Source: Anaerolineaceae bacterium (GTDB lineage: Bacteria; Chloroflexota; Anaerolineae; Aggregatilineales; Phototrophicaceae). Taken from it: a stretch of 64,000 nucleotides of DNA. The notes below the pieces were generated by a model that was given only the letters and a program-made list of their open reading frames with translations, had not been told where the DNA came from and did no database searches. Below, piece by piece: positions 17,773 through 28,287 of this stretch (the first letter of the stretch is position 1; every line of letters starts with the position of its first letter). Both the position numbers and the translations under genes were made by a program. The stretch spans positions 186,001 through 250,000 of the forward strand of contig JACKCG010000007.1 of the NCBI GenBank assembly GCA_020634135.1. Reading direction: 5' to 3'.

Positions 17773-20424
17773 TTACGGTGCTGTCGTATCCAGCGCTGCG
17801 CCGGTCACACGGTAGAATAGACTGTTCCCGTACTGGCAAACCGGTGTCAGATTTTCGATGAATTTTTCCTCACCGGCAGTCCCATAGCTGTTGCGCTCGC
17901 TCGAACCATAGAAGATATAGTCAATCCCATACCGTTCGATAGTGGGCGTCACGAAATCCCAGCGGATGTCGGTGTACAGGCGGCGTATGTCGTCCGCCCG
18001 TGACCCGGCGACCTGCCCGTAAGTCGCGCCGCGCCACTGGCCTTCATGCCCTTCCCAGCCAATCACGACAGGGATACCAGTCAGCGAAGCCACGCGACCA
18101 TACTCTGGGTGATACTGCGGGCCAATGGCCTCCGCCACAACGACCTGTTCGTTTCCTACGAGTTCACTCAGGCACATCACGGCTGAATAATCGTCGCCGG
18201 TGACATTGAAGGCTAACCCGCCGTCAAGCGATAAGGGACGGGGCGAGTCGCTCTGCCAGCGCCCGGTCTCCATGAACATGCGGCTGTAAAGCGCAAATAC
18301 CGGATAAGCCAGCCCTATACCGATGACAATAACCGCCATACCGCCGGTAACCGCTCGAAGCGGCAGCACGGGCAGCGGCAGTTGAAGATCAGCCAATAGG
18401 GTATAAAGGGCATAGGCACTGGCGATACCAAACAACAGCCAGCTTTGATAATACAACTTGAAGATTGTGTTCATGCGTGTGCCGAAATTGTCGCGGAGAT
18501 AGACAAATTCCGGCACTAAGGTTAGGAGCAGTCCCAGGCCGACCAACAGCAGCGCGAAGCCGGTGGCCGGGGGGTACGGCATAGCGCGGCGGGCAATAAA
18601 CGCCGATTCATCGTCACTTGTAGCCGCTGTACGCGGGAACACCCGCCCGATAACCAATACGATGCCCGTCAGCAGCACCAGCGTCGTGACGATGTAGGTT
18701 ACACGGCGTTCGAGGAAAGGCAGCAGAATATTGTTGATGCCGCCGTTCTGGTCAATGAAATTCAAGGCGGGGCCGGCCAGCGCCGGATTGAGCAGGCCGA
18801 CCAGCGTGAGCGCCAGCATAAACACAACTAAGCCGAAGAACAGAAAACCGGCAATCTGCAAACCCAGACGCCAGTTCATCCCGATTCCAGCCCGCCAGAC
18901 TTCCACAACCAGAAACGCAACCAAAATGAACAGGAAAGGGCCAAACATGATGAAATACTGGCGGAACAAAGTGGGGTAGATCAGGTTGGGCAGCACGCCC
19001 GCCGCCTGGGAACGGAATCCGACAAGAAACGGGAAGTAAAAAAGCACTGTCAACACAGCCACCGCCGCTAACAGTTTGACCAGTGCCCACCAATCTGCTG
19101 CTAACAGACGTCCACGGCCACCCTGCATCAGGCGGCGCAGACCTTCTGCGCCCACCAGCGCCACCATATACACCGGGCCGTCCCAGGTATTAAGAAACAC
19201 CAACGCCCCGATACACAGGCTGTAGACAACAATATCAACCCGGTCCGGCGGGCGGCGGCGCAGCAGCACGTTGAGCGCCAGACCCAGCGCCAGCGCCGCG
19301 AAGGGCAGCGCCAGCACATGCGGATGCACATCGGCCAGCAAGAAACTGAACTGGGGGAACTCGTCAATCACTTCGTTGACACGATTCCCCTGCAAGTCTC
19401 GATCTGTCAGGATACGACTGGCGTCAAACCACCACAGCCAGCCCCACTCTGCCGGATTGGTTGTCCCTTCGCTGAGGGTAACAGGCGTATCATCAGGGAT
19501 TCCGGATTCACGTGCCGCTAATCGTTCAGGATATGCGTAGCGACTCTTGGTATCCCAGAACGCCAGATAATCTTCAGAGGCGGTTTTGGCACGGTACGGC
19601 GCCTCGATCAATACCGTTTCGAAGTTACCCATCAGGATGACCAGCACCACCGCCAGCAGACCGACCAGCACCGCTGTCCCCTGCCCCGGTTTGCCGGGTG
19701 TCTCTACCGCATCATCATCCTGCTTATATCTGAACGCCCGTGAGCGCACAAGGTTATAGGCCACGCCAAATACCGTCAGGCCAGTGAGCGCGAATAACAG
19801 GGCAATCATCATGTTCATGGCAATGGTGCCAGGCACACCGCTGGTCAGGGCGAGTGAGGCGGACAGCAAATAGCCGAAGTAGTAGTAACTGATGCTGTAC
19901 CCGGCCATCCAGGCATCATTAGGCGGGAAGGTTTCGCTGCGCATGATGCTATTGGTGAACATCAAGTCCATTGGCTTTTCAGTGCTGGAAAGCTCCGGTT
20001 GATGCGCCCGGTAGACCGCCCACCCCACCAGCAGCACGATGAACAGCAGTTCAGCGGCGATGACGACACGGCGGTTTTCCGCCCACCAACTACGCAGGTT
20101 CACCGGGGACTTGAGGTAAATTGCCAGACTGATCGCCAGCACCAGCAGCCAGGAGAGCAGAATGCTGCCGGGCGTGTTCTGCAAGAAGCCCAGACTCCCC
20201 AGAAACCAGAACACAAACCCAACCAGCAGCAAACCCGCCGCCCGTGCCAGAGTATAGCCTTTGTCCGGCAGGCCGCCGAGCACCCGGAGAGAAAGGGGCA
20301 ATACCGCCGTGCCAGCCAACGTGGCGAGCAGCCACCAACTGACGATAATCCAGCCTTCGCGTGCCAACCAATCAGCTATCACGGTAATCTGCCGCCCTGT
20401 CAGCGCTGTAAACCGCGTTTGCAT
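17773..20424 (-). CDS. DUF2298 (Chlor_Arch_YYY, TIGR03662) polytopic membrane protein
   Basis: 883 residues, very hydrophobic, about 16-18 TM helices. The family signature is present: PMDLMFTNSIMRSETFPP followed by the YYYFGY motif at about residue 180. A large extracytoplasmic loop carries GIPDDTPVTLSEGTTNP and the conserved FPQFSFLLADVHPHVLALP. The C-terminal ~130 residues are soluble and resemble the ends of GT-C enzymes. The function of DUF2298 is not established; archaeal and Chloroflexi distribution with Agl23 suggests polyisoprenol-linked glycan work. Its start overlaps the upstream gene by 53 bases; a GTG at 20382 would shorten this to 11. Confidence 0.85.
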   Translation of the reverse strand: MQTRFTALTGRQITVIADWLAREGWIIVSWWLLATLAGTAVLPLSLRVLGGLPDKGYTLARAAGLLLVGFVFWFLGSLGFLQNTPGSILLSWLLVLAISLAIYLKSPVNLRSWWAENRRVVIAAELLFIVLLVGWAVYRAHQPELSSTEKPMDLMFTNSIMRSETFPPNDAWMAGYSISYYYFGYLLSASLALTSGVPGTIAMNMMIALLFALTGLTVFGVAYNLVRSRAFRYKQDDDAVETPGKPGQGTAVLVGLLAVVLVILMGNFETVLIEAPYRAKTASEDYLAFWDTKSRYAYPERLAARESGIPDDTPVTLSEGTTNPAEWGWLWWFDASRILTDRDLQGNRVNEVIDEFPQFSFLLADVHPHVLALPFAALALGLALNVLLRRRPPDRVDIVVYSLCIGALVFLNTWDGPVYMVALVGAEGLRRLMQGGRGRLLAADWWALVKLLAAVAVLTVLFYFPFLVGFRSQAAGVLPNLIYPTLFRQYFIMFGPFLFILVAFLVVEVWRAGIGMNWRLGLQIAGFLFFGLVVFMLALTLVGLLNPALAGPALNFIDQNGGINNILLPFLERRVTYIVTTLVLLTGIVLVIGRVFPRTAATSDDESAFIARRAMPYPPATGFALLLVGLGLLLTLVPEFVYLRDNFGTRMNTIFKLYYQSWLLFGIASAYALYTLLADLQLPLPVLPLRAVTGGMAVIVIGIGLAYPVFALYSRMFMETGRWQSDSPRPLSLDGGLAFNVTGDDYSAVMCLSELVGNEQVVVAEAIGPQYHPEYGRVASLTGIPVVIGWEGHEGQWRGATYGQVAGSRADDIRRLYTDIRWDFVTPTIERYGIDYIFYGSSERNSYGTAGEEKFIENLTPVCQYGNSLFYRVTGAALDTTAP

Positions 20425-23400
20425 TCACTTTATAAACCACCGCGTCTCCTTGCTGGTAAACCACTTCCAGCAGCCCTAACGTCACCATCTGCTCGAATTT
20501 TGCCAGTCCCTCCGGCGGATAGTAAGCACGTTCCAGGCTGCTCACGACTACATAGGCTACCCTATAGTGCTGGATTATATCCCATGCCTGCTGGATTTCC
20601 GGCAGCCGATAGAAAGCATTCACATTCGACATACGCTGGTGAACCAGGGTCGGCAATGGGTCAAAAGTGCGCTGCTGCCGCTGGTGGAAGTTCCACCCAA
20701 TAATAGATGGCAGGCCGGTGTAGATCGCCACACGGCTCTGCCAGCGGTATTCCCGGTCACTCTGCCCCTCCATGATGGTTGGCGAACCCGATATATTCTC
20801 TTGCATCCAACGGATCAGGGCATAATCTTCCGCCAGTGGGAAGGGCGCAACATCCGGGTTCTGCGCGATCACATCCGGGTCACCTTCATAGAGCGTGGCA
20901 TATTTCATGAAGTCCATGCCGTCCAGTGTGAGCGGCACGTCATTGAGAGTCTGCGGCGGATCCGGTGTCATACGATCCAATGCCCGCCCGCGTGTAGCGG
21001 TGATGGGATAAATCGCTGCAATTGCCACCAGCACGCCCGCCGCCAGCGTCCAGCCAGTCCGCAGCCCACCACTCCAACGTGGCATACTGCGGAACAGCCA
21101 GGCAACAGCCACGCCAGCGACCACACTGAACATGAGCCACACCTGAATATAGAACTTAAAGACGGTATTTTGCCGCCCCACATCCCCCGCCAGTACGATG
21201 AACTCAACACCCAGAGTCAGTCCGATGGACAGCCCGGCCAATGCCAGAAGATACTGCATCTCCCGTGTCTGCCCGGTGCGGAAGAACAACAGCGCGACCC
21301 AAAGCAGCAGCGGCACAGCCACTAACACCACCGGGTAATCCGCTGTTGCCAGGATCACCAGACCTATCAGCAACCCCAACATGCCGATCAATGTCGCCAG
21401 GAGCAAACGCCAGGTTCCACGCAATGAACGCACATAAACGGTACGCAGCCAGCGGGAAGTATCCCAGGCCAATAGGGAGACAATGAAAAAGAGAAATACG
21501 CCATGAATGGTGAAATACGCCCATAGTGGCGTGCGCGGGCCGTCCCAGGTCTGGATGCTGTTATAGATCGCAGCGTACCAGGTGAGATACGGCAGCGAAA
21601 AGACAACGCTGAAGACCGCAAAGCCGCCTAGCTTACCCGCCAGCGCCAGCAATGAACGGCGTGAAAGACGCTGCCAGTGCAGCCACCAGGCGAAGGACAG
21701 TCCGGCGACGCTCAACACCATGAAGGTGATCCAATCCCAGGTGTTTGTCCCACGCAGCATCCCAACTGTGAGCGCCCCTAACGCCAGTGCGAGCATACGG
21801 ATCGAGCGCCGTCGCTTATCACGCCCGGCGATGATGACTTCATGGAAGATGAACGCCATAACAAAAAACATCATCGGCATGGAGATCATGTGGGCGTGCA
21901 GGTCACCATAAAGGAAGGTGAAGAACGGCATTTCGACAATCGCGCCACCAGAACTGACTGGCGGTTCGGAAAGGATACGTGTCGGTGCCCAGTACCAGCG
22001 GTTAGAAGCGATATTCAGGGGTTCGCCGCTCGCCACTTTGCTCAGCCCGCGCAGCACACTCGGCCAGATGGAATCAGCTTCGCTGGCAGCCTGTTCGGTA
22101 ATTCGAACCAGGTCTGCCCCTTCCGGCTGGATGCCATATTCCCGAATATAGTCCTGCGTGAGTTCCTGCTGTACGGAAAACGGTTGACCATAGTAGCCGG
22201 TGCGGGCGAGACCCTCGACAATCAGGACACGCGGTGTATCGAGGTTACCCAGCACCACCGCCATCACCAGGGCGGCGAAACCGGCCACCCAGGGATTGCC
22301 CAACCGCCTGAATCTGGGTTTGCTTTCGGATTCCGCCTCAGTGGCAGGAACATCAGCCATGCGGGTACGGGCGGAGTCCGCCACGTTGAAGGCCACTGAA
22401 AATGCGCCGATTCCTGCCAGCGCAAACAACGTGGGAATAATCAGGTTGTAGGCGATAGACGGCAGCACACCGAGCAGCAACACCGGCACACCAACCACCA
22501 CATAGCCAAAGTAGTAATAGTTGATGTAGCCGCCGGTAAACCAGGGGTCTATAGGCGGGAAAATCGTACTGCGCAGCACACCATTAAAGTAGGCGAAGTC
22601 CATCGGTTTTTCGCCACCGAAGAATGGATGCCACAGGTCAGGGTTCAACAATCGGATGAGCAGGAAGGCGATGAACAGAACCAGCGTTATCACTTCAATC
22701 CAGAACAGCCGCCGCCAGTGACTCCGCAGGTAGTCGGCTAACCGGCGACGTACTCGCCAGGTTACCAGCAGGCTCACACCCGCCAACAGCAGCATACACA
22801 GCAGTAAGCCGGACTGTGACCACAACGGAATCCGGGCACTGGAGGCAAACCACGCCAGCCAACCCGTAAGCAGCAACCCGACAATCTTCGTGAAACCATA
22901 GCCACGATCACCGAGCATGGGCAGCAGTGTGAATAACAGCGGCCAGACTACCCAGCCAATCACCAGAATCATCAGCCACCAGCCCAGAATGGTATTGACG
23001 GGTTGTGTGTTGATGATGCTCTCGCTGTGAAAACGGCTCGACCAGGTGCCATTGTCGTACTGTGTTTCTGCCTGTTCCGGTGTGAACTGCAATTCAGTCG
23101 GGGCGGCATCCACCGGGAGCGAATACAGCGGCACGACGCCCACAATGTCCGGCGAGACATAGCTGTAGTTGTTGACGATATTCGGCTGATTGAGTACGAC
23201 GCTGTCGAGAATAGAGCGGGTATTGGCCGATGAGTAGGCATCAGTCTTTTGGAAAATGAACACCACGGGATGGTCGTAGACGTGGAAGGCTTCTTCGGCC
23301 TCAAACTCGTTCAGCCATTCCGGCCCGCTGTAGGTCGGCAAATACTGGTCGGATACCCGCAGTGACCCTAATTCAAAGGTTTCCTGGAAGGTTTCGACCA

Positions 23401-25627
23401 GTTCAAAGCCCAGTTCGCCACTGAACAGGGCATCATAGTAACGCATGGTCATCGGCCAACGGTTGGCGTTACGCGATTGCGAGTCGTAGCGGCGGTTGCT
23501 GCCGATGATGAGGTAATCACTGTCATCCAGTACTGTAGTGAAGTAGTCACGCTTTGAGGGGGTATCCTCCCAGAAAACCTGGAGCTTGTAGCCATTAATC
23601 AGGCTCGCCCATATATCCAGGCCGTTGCATTCCCGCGCGCCAACCAGCCCCGGCGGGGGGTCATCAGCCAGCGTGATGGCATCGGGGAACTGGCAGACTT
23701 TCGTCGGGGCAGGTTCGTCCCAGTCGCCCTCCCAGGCAAATACCGCGCCGGATGTTATAACCGGCCCGCCGCTGACTTCAACGTTAAACTGGTAAGTCTC
23801 ACCTGCTTTGACTTCCAGGGGTGGATTCAGGGCAATCTCATACGCATCCCCCAGGGTGTGGTTTGCCCGGCTGAAGTTGGCGGTAATTTCCCCTTCGGTG
23901 AACGTCAGCGCCGACTCTGGGCTTTTGATGCTGATCCGCAGGGTTTCCGGATCAGAGTCGTCCGACGGGTCGCCCAGGTGGGGGATATACACAGTCCGCA
24001 CGATGCCATCCGCAGGAACAGTGAAGAACTGGCCGAACAGACTACCACTATCAAAACGCGAAGCCTGCGATTCAAGCGGCGTGCTATCGGAAAGGAAGCC
24101 ATTAGCGACAGCGATATTGATAAGCGGCGTTCCGTCGGGCGCACCCTCAACCTGCATGGAAAAATCACCCGGAACCTGCTCCCATATCCAGTGGCTAGCC
24201 TCTACGGTGCTGAACAGGTGGCGATAAATATTGGTGAACATGGCTGCCCACAGCACAGCAAATCCCAGCACGCCCGCCAATACAGTCCGCGCTGCGAGTT
24301 TGCGCCAGGCCACCTCAGAACGATTTGCCCGCCGGACAAGCTCCACCAGCGCCCAGGCTGAAAGCAGTGCCAGCACCGGGTACAGGGAGAGGAAATAGCG
24401 CATCGATGTGACCCAGTTACTACCGAGCCACCCGAAATATCCCAGTATCCACACAACGAGCAGCAGGTTACGCAGTCCACCTTTTTTGCCACGTGCCGCC
24501 CGCCAGCCCGCCCAGACCCAACTTGCCCAGGCGAACAGCCCATATACGATGCCCATGCCCCACAGCACGATATTGCTCCAGGGGAACAGATAACCGGTGC
24601 GGCCAACCCACTGCCAGTTGGGAGGCGATTCTGCTTCACCGCTCACCAGATGCCGGGCTGTACCGAGGTCATCCAGCCAGCGGGGGTTAATCGAAAGGCC
24701 AAAAAGACCCGGCCCGGCAAAGGCATACGGGTTCGTCAGCCGGAAAACGACCACTGTGACGATCCCGGCGGCAACTAATCCGGCAAAGGTTCTGGTCAGC
24801 AGACGCTCACGCTCATAGCGCACGAGGTTCCGGTCAAACAATGGCAAGAGACGCAAGCCAGCGGCCAGCAGCAGCAGGCCAACCAGCGGCGCGGTATTGA
24901 TGCGGCTTGCCAGGGCAGCGCCGAAGAACAGGCCGAAACCCAGATAATCCGCCAGCTTACCGTCATCCTGTACACGGACAGCGAACCAGATCGCTAACAC
25001 CACAAACAGATTGCTCATGGCATCCACTGTCCAGAAGTGCGCCTGCTGGATTGAGAAGACGGTGAAGGCATACAATGCTGCCGCCAGCAGGCCAACCCAC
25101 TTATCATGCAATCGTCTGCCGATGAAAAAGACCGTCAGAATAACACCCATTTCCGCCAGCGCGGAGAGGGTACGTCCGACCAGATGCACACCGTTGTAAC
25201 CGCCCCAGATCGAATCGCCGGAAAGGCCTACTGTCAGACCGGCGGCAGCACGCACTATGAAAGTCGGCAGGGTACCATAGACCATCAGGCCATAACCGAC
25301 ATTATGCGGGTTCAGCGTGGAACACTGCGCATCAAAGAAGCCACCTACCCCACCGGTCTGCGGGTAACGTTCCAGGCAGGTAGCGAACTGCCCTTCAATG
25401 TCGTCACCTGTAAAATTGAGACCACCACCCATCGCGGAAACTACGCCGGTTAAGAAACGCTCATCGGGGTGCGGGTGCGTAAAGTCATCCCAATTCTGGC
25501 CGACAAAGCGTAAATAACCGCCAGCCAGCAGCACCAGCACGAGCAGCGACGCGACCAGCCAATCACTGCCGGATAGCTGGGGAAAACGCCGCTTATCTGA
25601 TTGTCCTAACGAATTGTTTTCGATCAT
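20372..25627 (-). CDS. Giant GT39-like / DUF2298 fusion membrane protein
   Basis: 1751 residues in one frame. The N-terminal ~850 residues form a GT-C-type module: an acidic motif after TM1 in HPHPDERFL (D55, E56), about ten helices, then a large soluble beta-rich region (residues ~500-850, containing the FTEGEITANF and YQFNVEVSGGP strands). The second half is a complete DUF2298 module with GEKPMDFAYFNGVLRSTIFPP and YYYFGY near residue 1040, and FFTFLYGDLHAHMISMP. The fusion of an additional N-terminal region to DUF2298 is a described class of this family. It overlaps the following DUF2298 gene, so the two are probably made in equal amounts. Confidence 0.85.
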   Translation of the reverse strand: MIENNSLGQSDKRRFPQLSGSDWLVASLLVLVLLAGGYLRFVGQNWDDFTHPHPDERFLTGVVSAMGGGLNFTGDDIEGQFATCLERYPQTGGVGGFFDAQCSTLNPHNVGYGLMVYGTLPTFIVRAAAGLTVGLSGDSIWGGYNGVHLVGRTLSALAEMGVILTVFFIGRRLHDKWVGLLAAALYAFTVFSIQQAHFWTVDAMSNLFVVLAIWFAVRVQDDGKLADYLGFGLFFGAALASRINTAPLVGLLLLAAGLRLLPLFDRNLVRYERERLLTRTFAGLVAAGIVTVVVFRLTNPYAFAGPGLFGLSINPRWLDDLGTARHLVSGEAESPPNWQWVGRTGYLFPWSNIVLWGMGIVYGLFAWASWVWAGWRAARGKKGGLRNLLLVVWILGYFGWLGSNWVTSMRYFLSLYPVLALLSAWALVELVRRANRSEVAWRKLAARTVLAGVLGFAVLWAAMFTNIYRHLFSTVEASHWIWEQVPGDFSMQVEGAPDGTPLINIAVANGFLSDSTPLESQASRFDSGSLFGQFFTVPADGIVRTVYIPHLGDPSDDSDPETLRISIKSPESALTFTEGEITANFSRANHTLGDAYEIALNPPLEVKAGETYQFNVEVSGGPVITSGAVFAWEGDWDEPAPTKVCQFPDAITLADDPPPGLVGARECNGLDIWASLINGYKLQVFWEDTPSKRDYFTTVLDDSDYLIIGSNRRYDSQSRNANRWPMTMRYYDALFSGELGFELVETFQETFELGSLRVSDQYLPTYSGPEWLNEFEAEEAFHVYDHPVVFIFQKTDAYSSANTRSILDSVVLNQPNIVNNYSYVSPDIVGVVPLYSLPVDAAPTELQFTPEQAETQYDNGTWSSRFHSESIINTQPVNTILGWWLMILVIGWVVWPLLFTLLPMLGDRGYGFTKIVGLLLTGWLAWFASSARIPLWSQSGLLLCMLLLAGVSLLVTWRVRRRLADYLRSHWRRLFWIEVITLVLFIAFLLIRLLNPDLWHPFFGGEKPMDFAYFNGVLRSTIFPPIDPWFTGGYINYYYFGYVVVGVPVLLLGVLPSIAYNLIIPTLFALAGIGAFSVAFNVADSARTRMADVPATEAESESKPRFRRLGNPWVAGFAALVMAVVLGNLDTPRVLIVEGLARTGYYGQPFSVQQELTQDYIREYGIQPEGADLVRITEQAASEADSIWPSVLRGLSKVASGEPLNIASNRWYWAPTRILSEPPVSSGGAIVEMPFFTFLYGDLHAHMISMPMMFFVMAFIFHEVIIAGRDKRRRSIRMLALALGALTVGMLRGTNTWDWITFMVLSVAGLSFAWWLHWQRLSRRSLLALAGKLGGFAVFSVVFSLPYLTWYAAIYNSIQTWDGPRTPLWAYFTIHGVFLFFIVSLLAWDTSRWLRTVYVRSLRGTWRLLLATLIGMLGLLIGLVILATADYPVVLVAVPLLLWVALLFFRTGQTREMQYLLALAGLSIGLTLGVEFIVLAGDVGRQNTVFKFYIQVWLMFSVVAGVAVAWLFRSMPRWSGGLRTGWTLAAGVLVAIAAIYPITATRGRALDRMTPDPPQTLNDVPLTLDGMDFMKYATLYEGDPDVIAQNPDVAPFPLAEDYALIRWMQENISGSPTIMEGQSDREYRWQSRVAIYTGLPSIIGWNFHQRQQRTFDPLPTLVHQRMSNVNAFYRLPEIQQAWDIIQHYRVAYVVVSSLERAYYPPEGLAKFEQMVTLGLLEVVYQQGDAVVYKVNANAVYSADRAADYRDS

Positions 25628-25716
25628 AGCGTTCCTTGTAGAGACGGCAGCCGAATCCCCTACCTAACCAGCCAAGCATATTCGACCATGTTATACACCA
25701 ACTAACGCTGCTTTCC

Positions 25717-28287
25717 TCATTCCATGACGCCGGTGCGTTGCAGGAAATCCTCAAACCCCAGCCGCCCCAGCGCCGGGACACGGAACAGGCCATAGCGGTC
25801 ACTGGGCCGGTAGCCAATCCGGTAGCTATCAAAAATCTGAGCATAGCCGGTTGGAAACCACTCGTAAAGCTGGCGTTCGGTTTCGACATCCTCTGGACTA
25901 TAGAAGAACAGTATATCCCGGTTAGGGTCAAAGGTATACGTGTCACGCAGCCAGGATGCATAGAGGAAACCCGGCAGCAGGGATCGTTCGGTAATGCCGT
26001 TCGGCCAATCCATCAGCCCGGCGGCGACGCCGATTTCACGGTGTCCCCACCAGTAGGGATAGGCGATCATGAAGGCGTTGCCATACGTTCCACCACTTTC
26101 CGAAAAACCCTGCAACACACTACCGGCTTCGGTATAGGGTGCAGCCGCCGACCCCAGATAAGCGATTCGATAGTCGTTGAAATAGGTGTTGCTGTTGGCA
26201 CCATAGGCCAGCGCTATTACAGCCGCCGCGCCCCACGTCGCCACTCGCCGCCCGTTTCGTCCCGGTTCGGCACGGAGCAAGGCCGTTACCAACAGTGCCA
26301 GCGGCAAAGCCGCAAAAAGATAGGCTTCCGGCAGCGTGCCGCTCATACGTGTGGCGCTAGGGTTCTCTATCGGATAGGCGAGAGACAACGCGGACGGGAG
26401 CACCAGGATAAACAGCGCAAGGGGCATAAGCCAATCCACAACATCCCGCCGGCGGAACATACGCCCCAACCAGGCAGCGCCGCCAACTACCAGCAGCGCC
26501 CCGGTGAATATATCGAGCGCCGGTTTGTTGGGTGCGCCATTGATCCAGGCGACATCCCCTTTCCAGTTATACATGAGCAGCGCGTTGCGGATATTGCTTG
26601 TCAAGACCGGCAGGTTCGTCTGGAATGCCTCAATCCGTTCAGGTAAGGTCGCGGTACGTTCAACCAGGTTACCTGCCTCATCTGTGGTTTGAATCACATC
26701 ATCACCAAGCAGACGCCCAAAAGTCCGCATCCAGAAATACTGGGGCTGTTCCAGGGAGAAACCAAACAGCGGCACGAATACAACGAGGGCGATGAGCGCC
26801 AGCACACCCAGATTGACCCCGTAGCGCCAGCGATCCTGCCAGGAACGCGCCTTAAACAGAAAGGCCAGCACTACCCCAACGACAACCACTACAGGCAGCA
26901 TCCTCACTGCCTGGTAAGTGTAGAGACCGAAGCCCAGCACTAAACCGGCTTTGATGTAATCGCCTCGACGGTTGTAGCGCAGCGCAGGAGCCAGATAGCC
27001 CACCAGCAAGGCCGTTACCAGCGGGGTGAGGACGATACGCAGTGCCAGACGGCTGAGGGCAACATGCCAGTAGCTCACAGCAACCAGGGCCGCCAACAGT
27101 AACCCAACGATATTGCCCAACTGCGATTTGTCATCATTGATGACGCGCCGTCCCATCCACCACAGCACAGGGAGCGTAAGAACCCCCTCTATAGCGGACA
27201 GCAATTTAAGCGTCGTGAAATCCATACTCAATCCCGGCAGGCGAGAGAACAAGGCCATCGCGTACATCTGGAACGGCTCACGCCCGCCATTGTTCGGAAA
27301 GAACACCTGGGTTTCACCATCCAGCACCCGCTGCGAATCGAACAGTTTTTCGAGGTGGTCGCTGGTCATTTCGGGAGGGATGCCTTGCAAGTCATTAAGA
27401 CGGAAGAACGCTCCGATAACCATAATCACAAGGAGTGTCACTATGATCCAATTGCCGCGTATCTGCGGCAACCGCCAGTGGCGCACCTCACCCCATAGTG
27501 CGGCGGGGGTCCAACTGGCAGGCGCGATGGCAAATACCCACAGGGGAATGCTGACCCACCAGGCGATTACGCCCGGCAGTGTAAACAGGTTACCGGAATT
27601 AAGCCGCCAGGCCAGCAGCGCAGTGATTATCCCGCCGGAGGCCAGTATCAGCCGCCTGACCCAATCATCAGCCGGTGATTCATCAGCCAGTGCTGTTAGT
27701 TCAAGAGAAGGTCTATCCTGTGAAATTCCGGGCTTTTCAGCGGCGGGAATGACACCTGCCACCGCCCTTTTCATCTGCCAATCTGCCAACACCGGCCATG
27801 AACCATAGACTTCCCCGACTATCCATAGGGCAAATCCGGCTATGAGAAAAACTGCCCCCTTGTTCAGGCCATCTTCGCCACTCATGCGCTCGGTTGAGAG
27901 AATCGAACTGCCGAACAAGGCCACCAGGAAACTGCCCAACCAGACTATTCCCTGTATAGCAGCGCGGCGGCGGATACTTAATTCTGCGTCTGAAAGTGCA
28001 GGCGCTACGTCTGGATCAGACAGATCGTGCAGCGGATTTGCGGGTCGTTTCTTTGCCGGAATCGGCGCGAGAACGGAATTGGCCTCTCCCTCCCCTGCTA
28101 TACGAGGCGACTGGGCCACATGCACCAATGCCTGGATAGCGGAAACGGGCGTGTGGAAGAACTGCGCTACTAACCCGGCAAGTGTCATATCTTCCACGTT
28201 GATGCCCTGTTCACCGGATTCGTTATCCAACGGTGAGTCGGGTGTATCCGTTTGCAAGGGTTGGCTCTCGAAATCCGGCGCTGTCAT
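25717..28287 (-). CDS. GT39-like (GT-C) glycosyltransferase family membrane protein
   Basis: 856 residues if started at ATG 28287, whose ATGA overlaps the stop of the methyltransferase upstream; an upstream GTG/ATG-type start would add 8 residues. The first ~130 residues are cytoplasmic and acidic/Pro-rich, followed by ~14 TM helices. The loop after the main first helix reads LQGIPPEMTSDHLEK, which places an acidic Asp-His where GT39 enzymes have Asp-Glu. Further conserved features are FFPNNGGREPFQMY, SYWHVALSRLALR and a soluble C-terminal domain ending in a RIGYRPSDRYGLFRVP-like stretch. It probably transfers a sugar from a polyprenyl-phosphate donor on the outer face of the membrane; acceptor unknown. 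Confidence 0.78.
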   Translation of the reverse strand: MTAPDFESQPLQTDTPDSPLDNESGEQGINVEDMTLAGLVAQFFHTPVSAIQALVHVAQSPRIAGEGEANSVLAPIPAKKRPANPLHDLSDPDVAPALSDAELSIRRRAAIQGIVWLGSFLVALFGSSILSTERMSGEDGLNKGAVFLIAGFALWIVGEVYGSWPVLADWQMKRAVAGVIPAAEKPGISQDRPSLELTALADESPADDWVRRLILASGGIITALLAWRLNSGNLFTLPGVIAWWVSIPLWVFAIAPASWTPAALWGEVRHWRLPQIRGNWIIVTLLVIMVIGAFFRLNDLQGIPPEMTSDHLEKLFDSQRVLDGETQVFFPNNGGREPFQMYAMALFSRLPGLSMDFTTLKLLSAIEGVLTLPVLWWMGRRVINDDKSQLGNIVGLLLAALVAVSYWHVALSRLALRIVLTPLVTALLVGYLAPALRYNRRGDYIKAGLVLGFGLYTYQAVRMLPVVVVVGVVLAFLFKARSWQDRWRYGVNLGVLALIALVVFVPLFGFSLEQPQYFWMRTFGRLLGDDVIQTTDEAGNLVERTATLPERIEAFQTNLPVLTSNIRNALLMYNWKGDVAWINGAPNKPALDIFTGALLVVGGAAWLGRMFRRRDVVDWLMPLALFILVLPSALSLAYPIENPSATRMSGTLPEAYLFAALPLALLVTALLRAEPGRNGRRVATWGAAAVIALAYGANSNTYFNDYRIAYLGSAAAPYTEAGSVLQGFSESGGTYGNAFMIAYPYWWGHREIGVAAGLMDWPNGITERSLLPGFLYASWLRDTYTFDPNRDILFFYSPEDVETERQLYEWFPTGYAQIFDSYRIGYRPSDRYGLFRVPALGRLGFEDFLQRTGVME

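Noticed and set aside
25738..26646. A 302-codon plus-strand frame inside the GT39-like gene
   Set aside because: Low-complexity basic composition, fully nested in a gene that has clear family features on the other strand.
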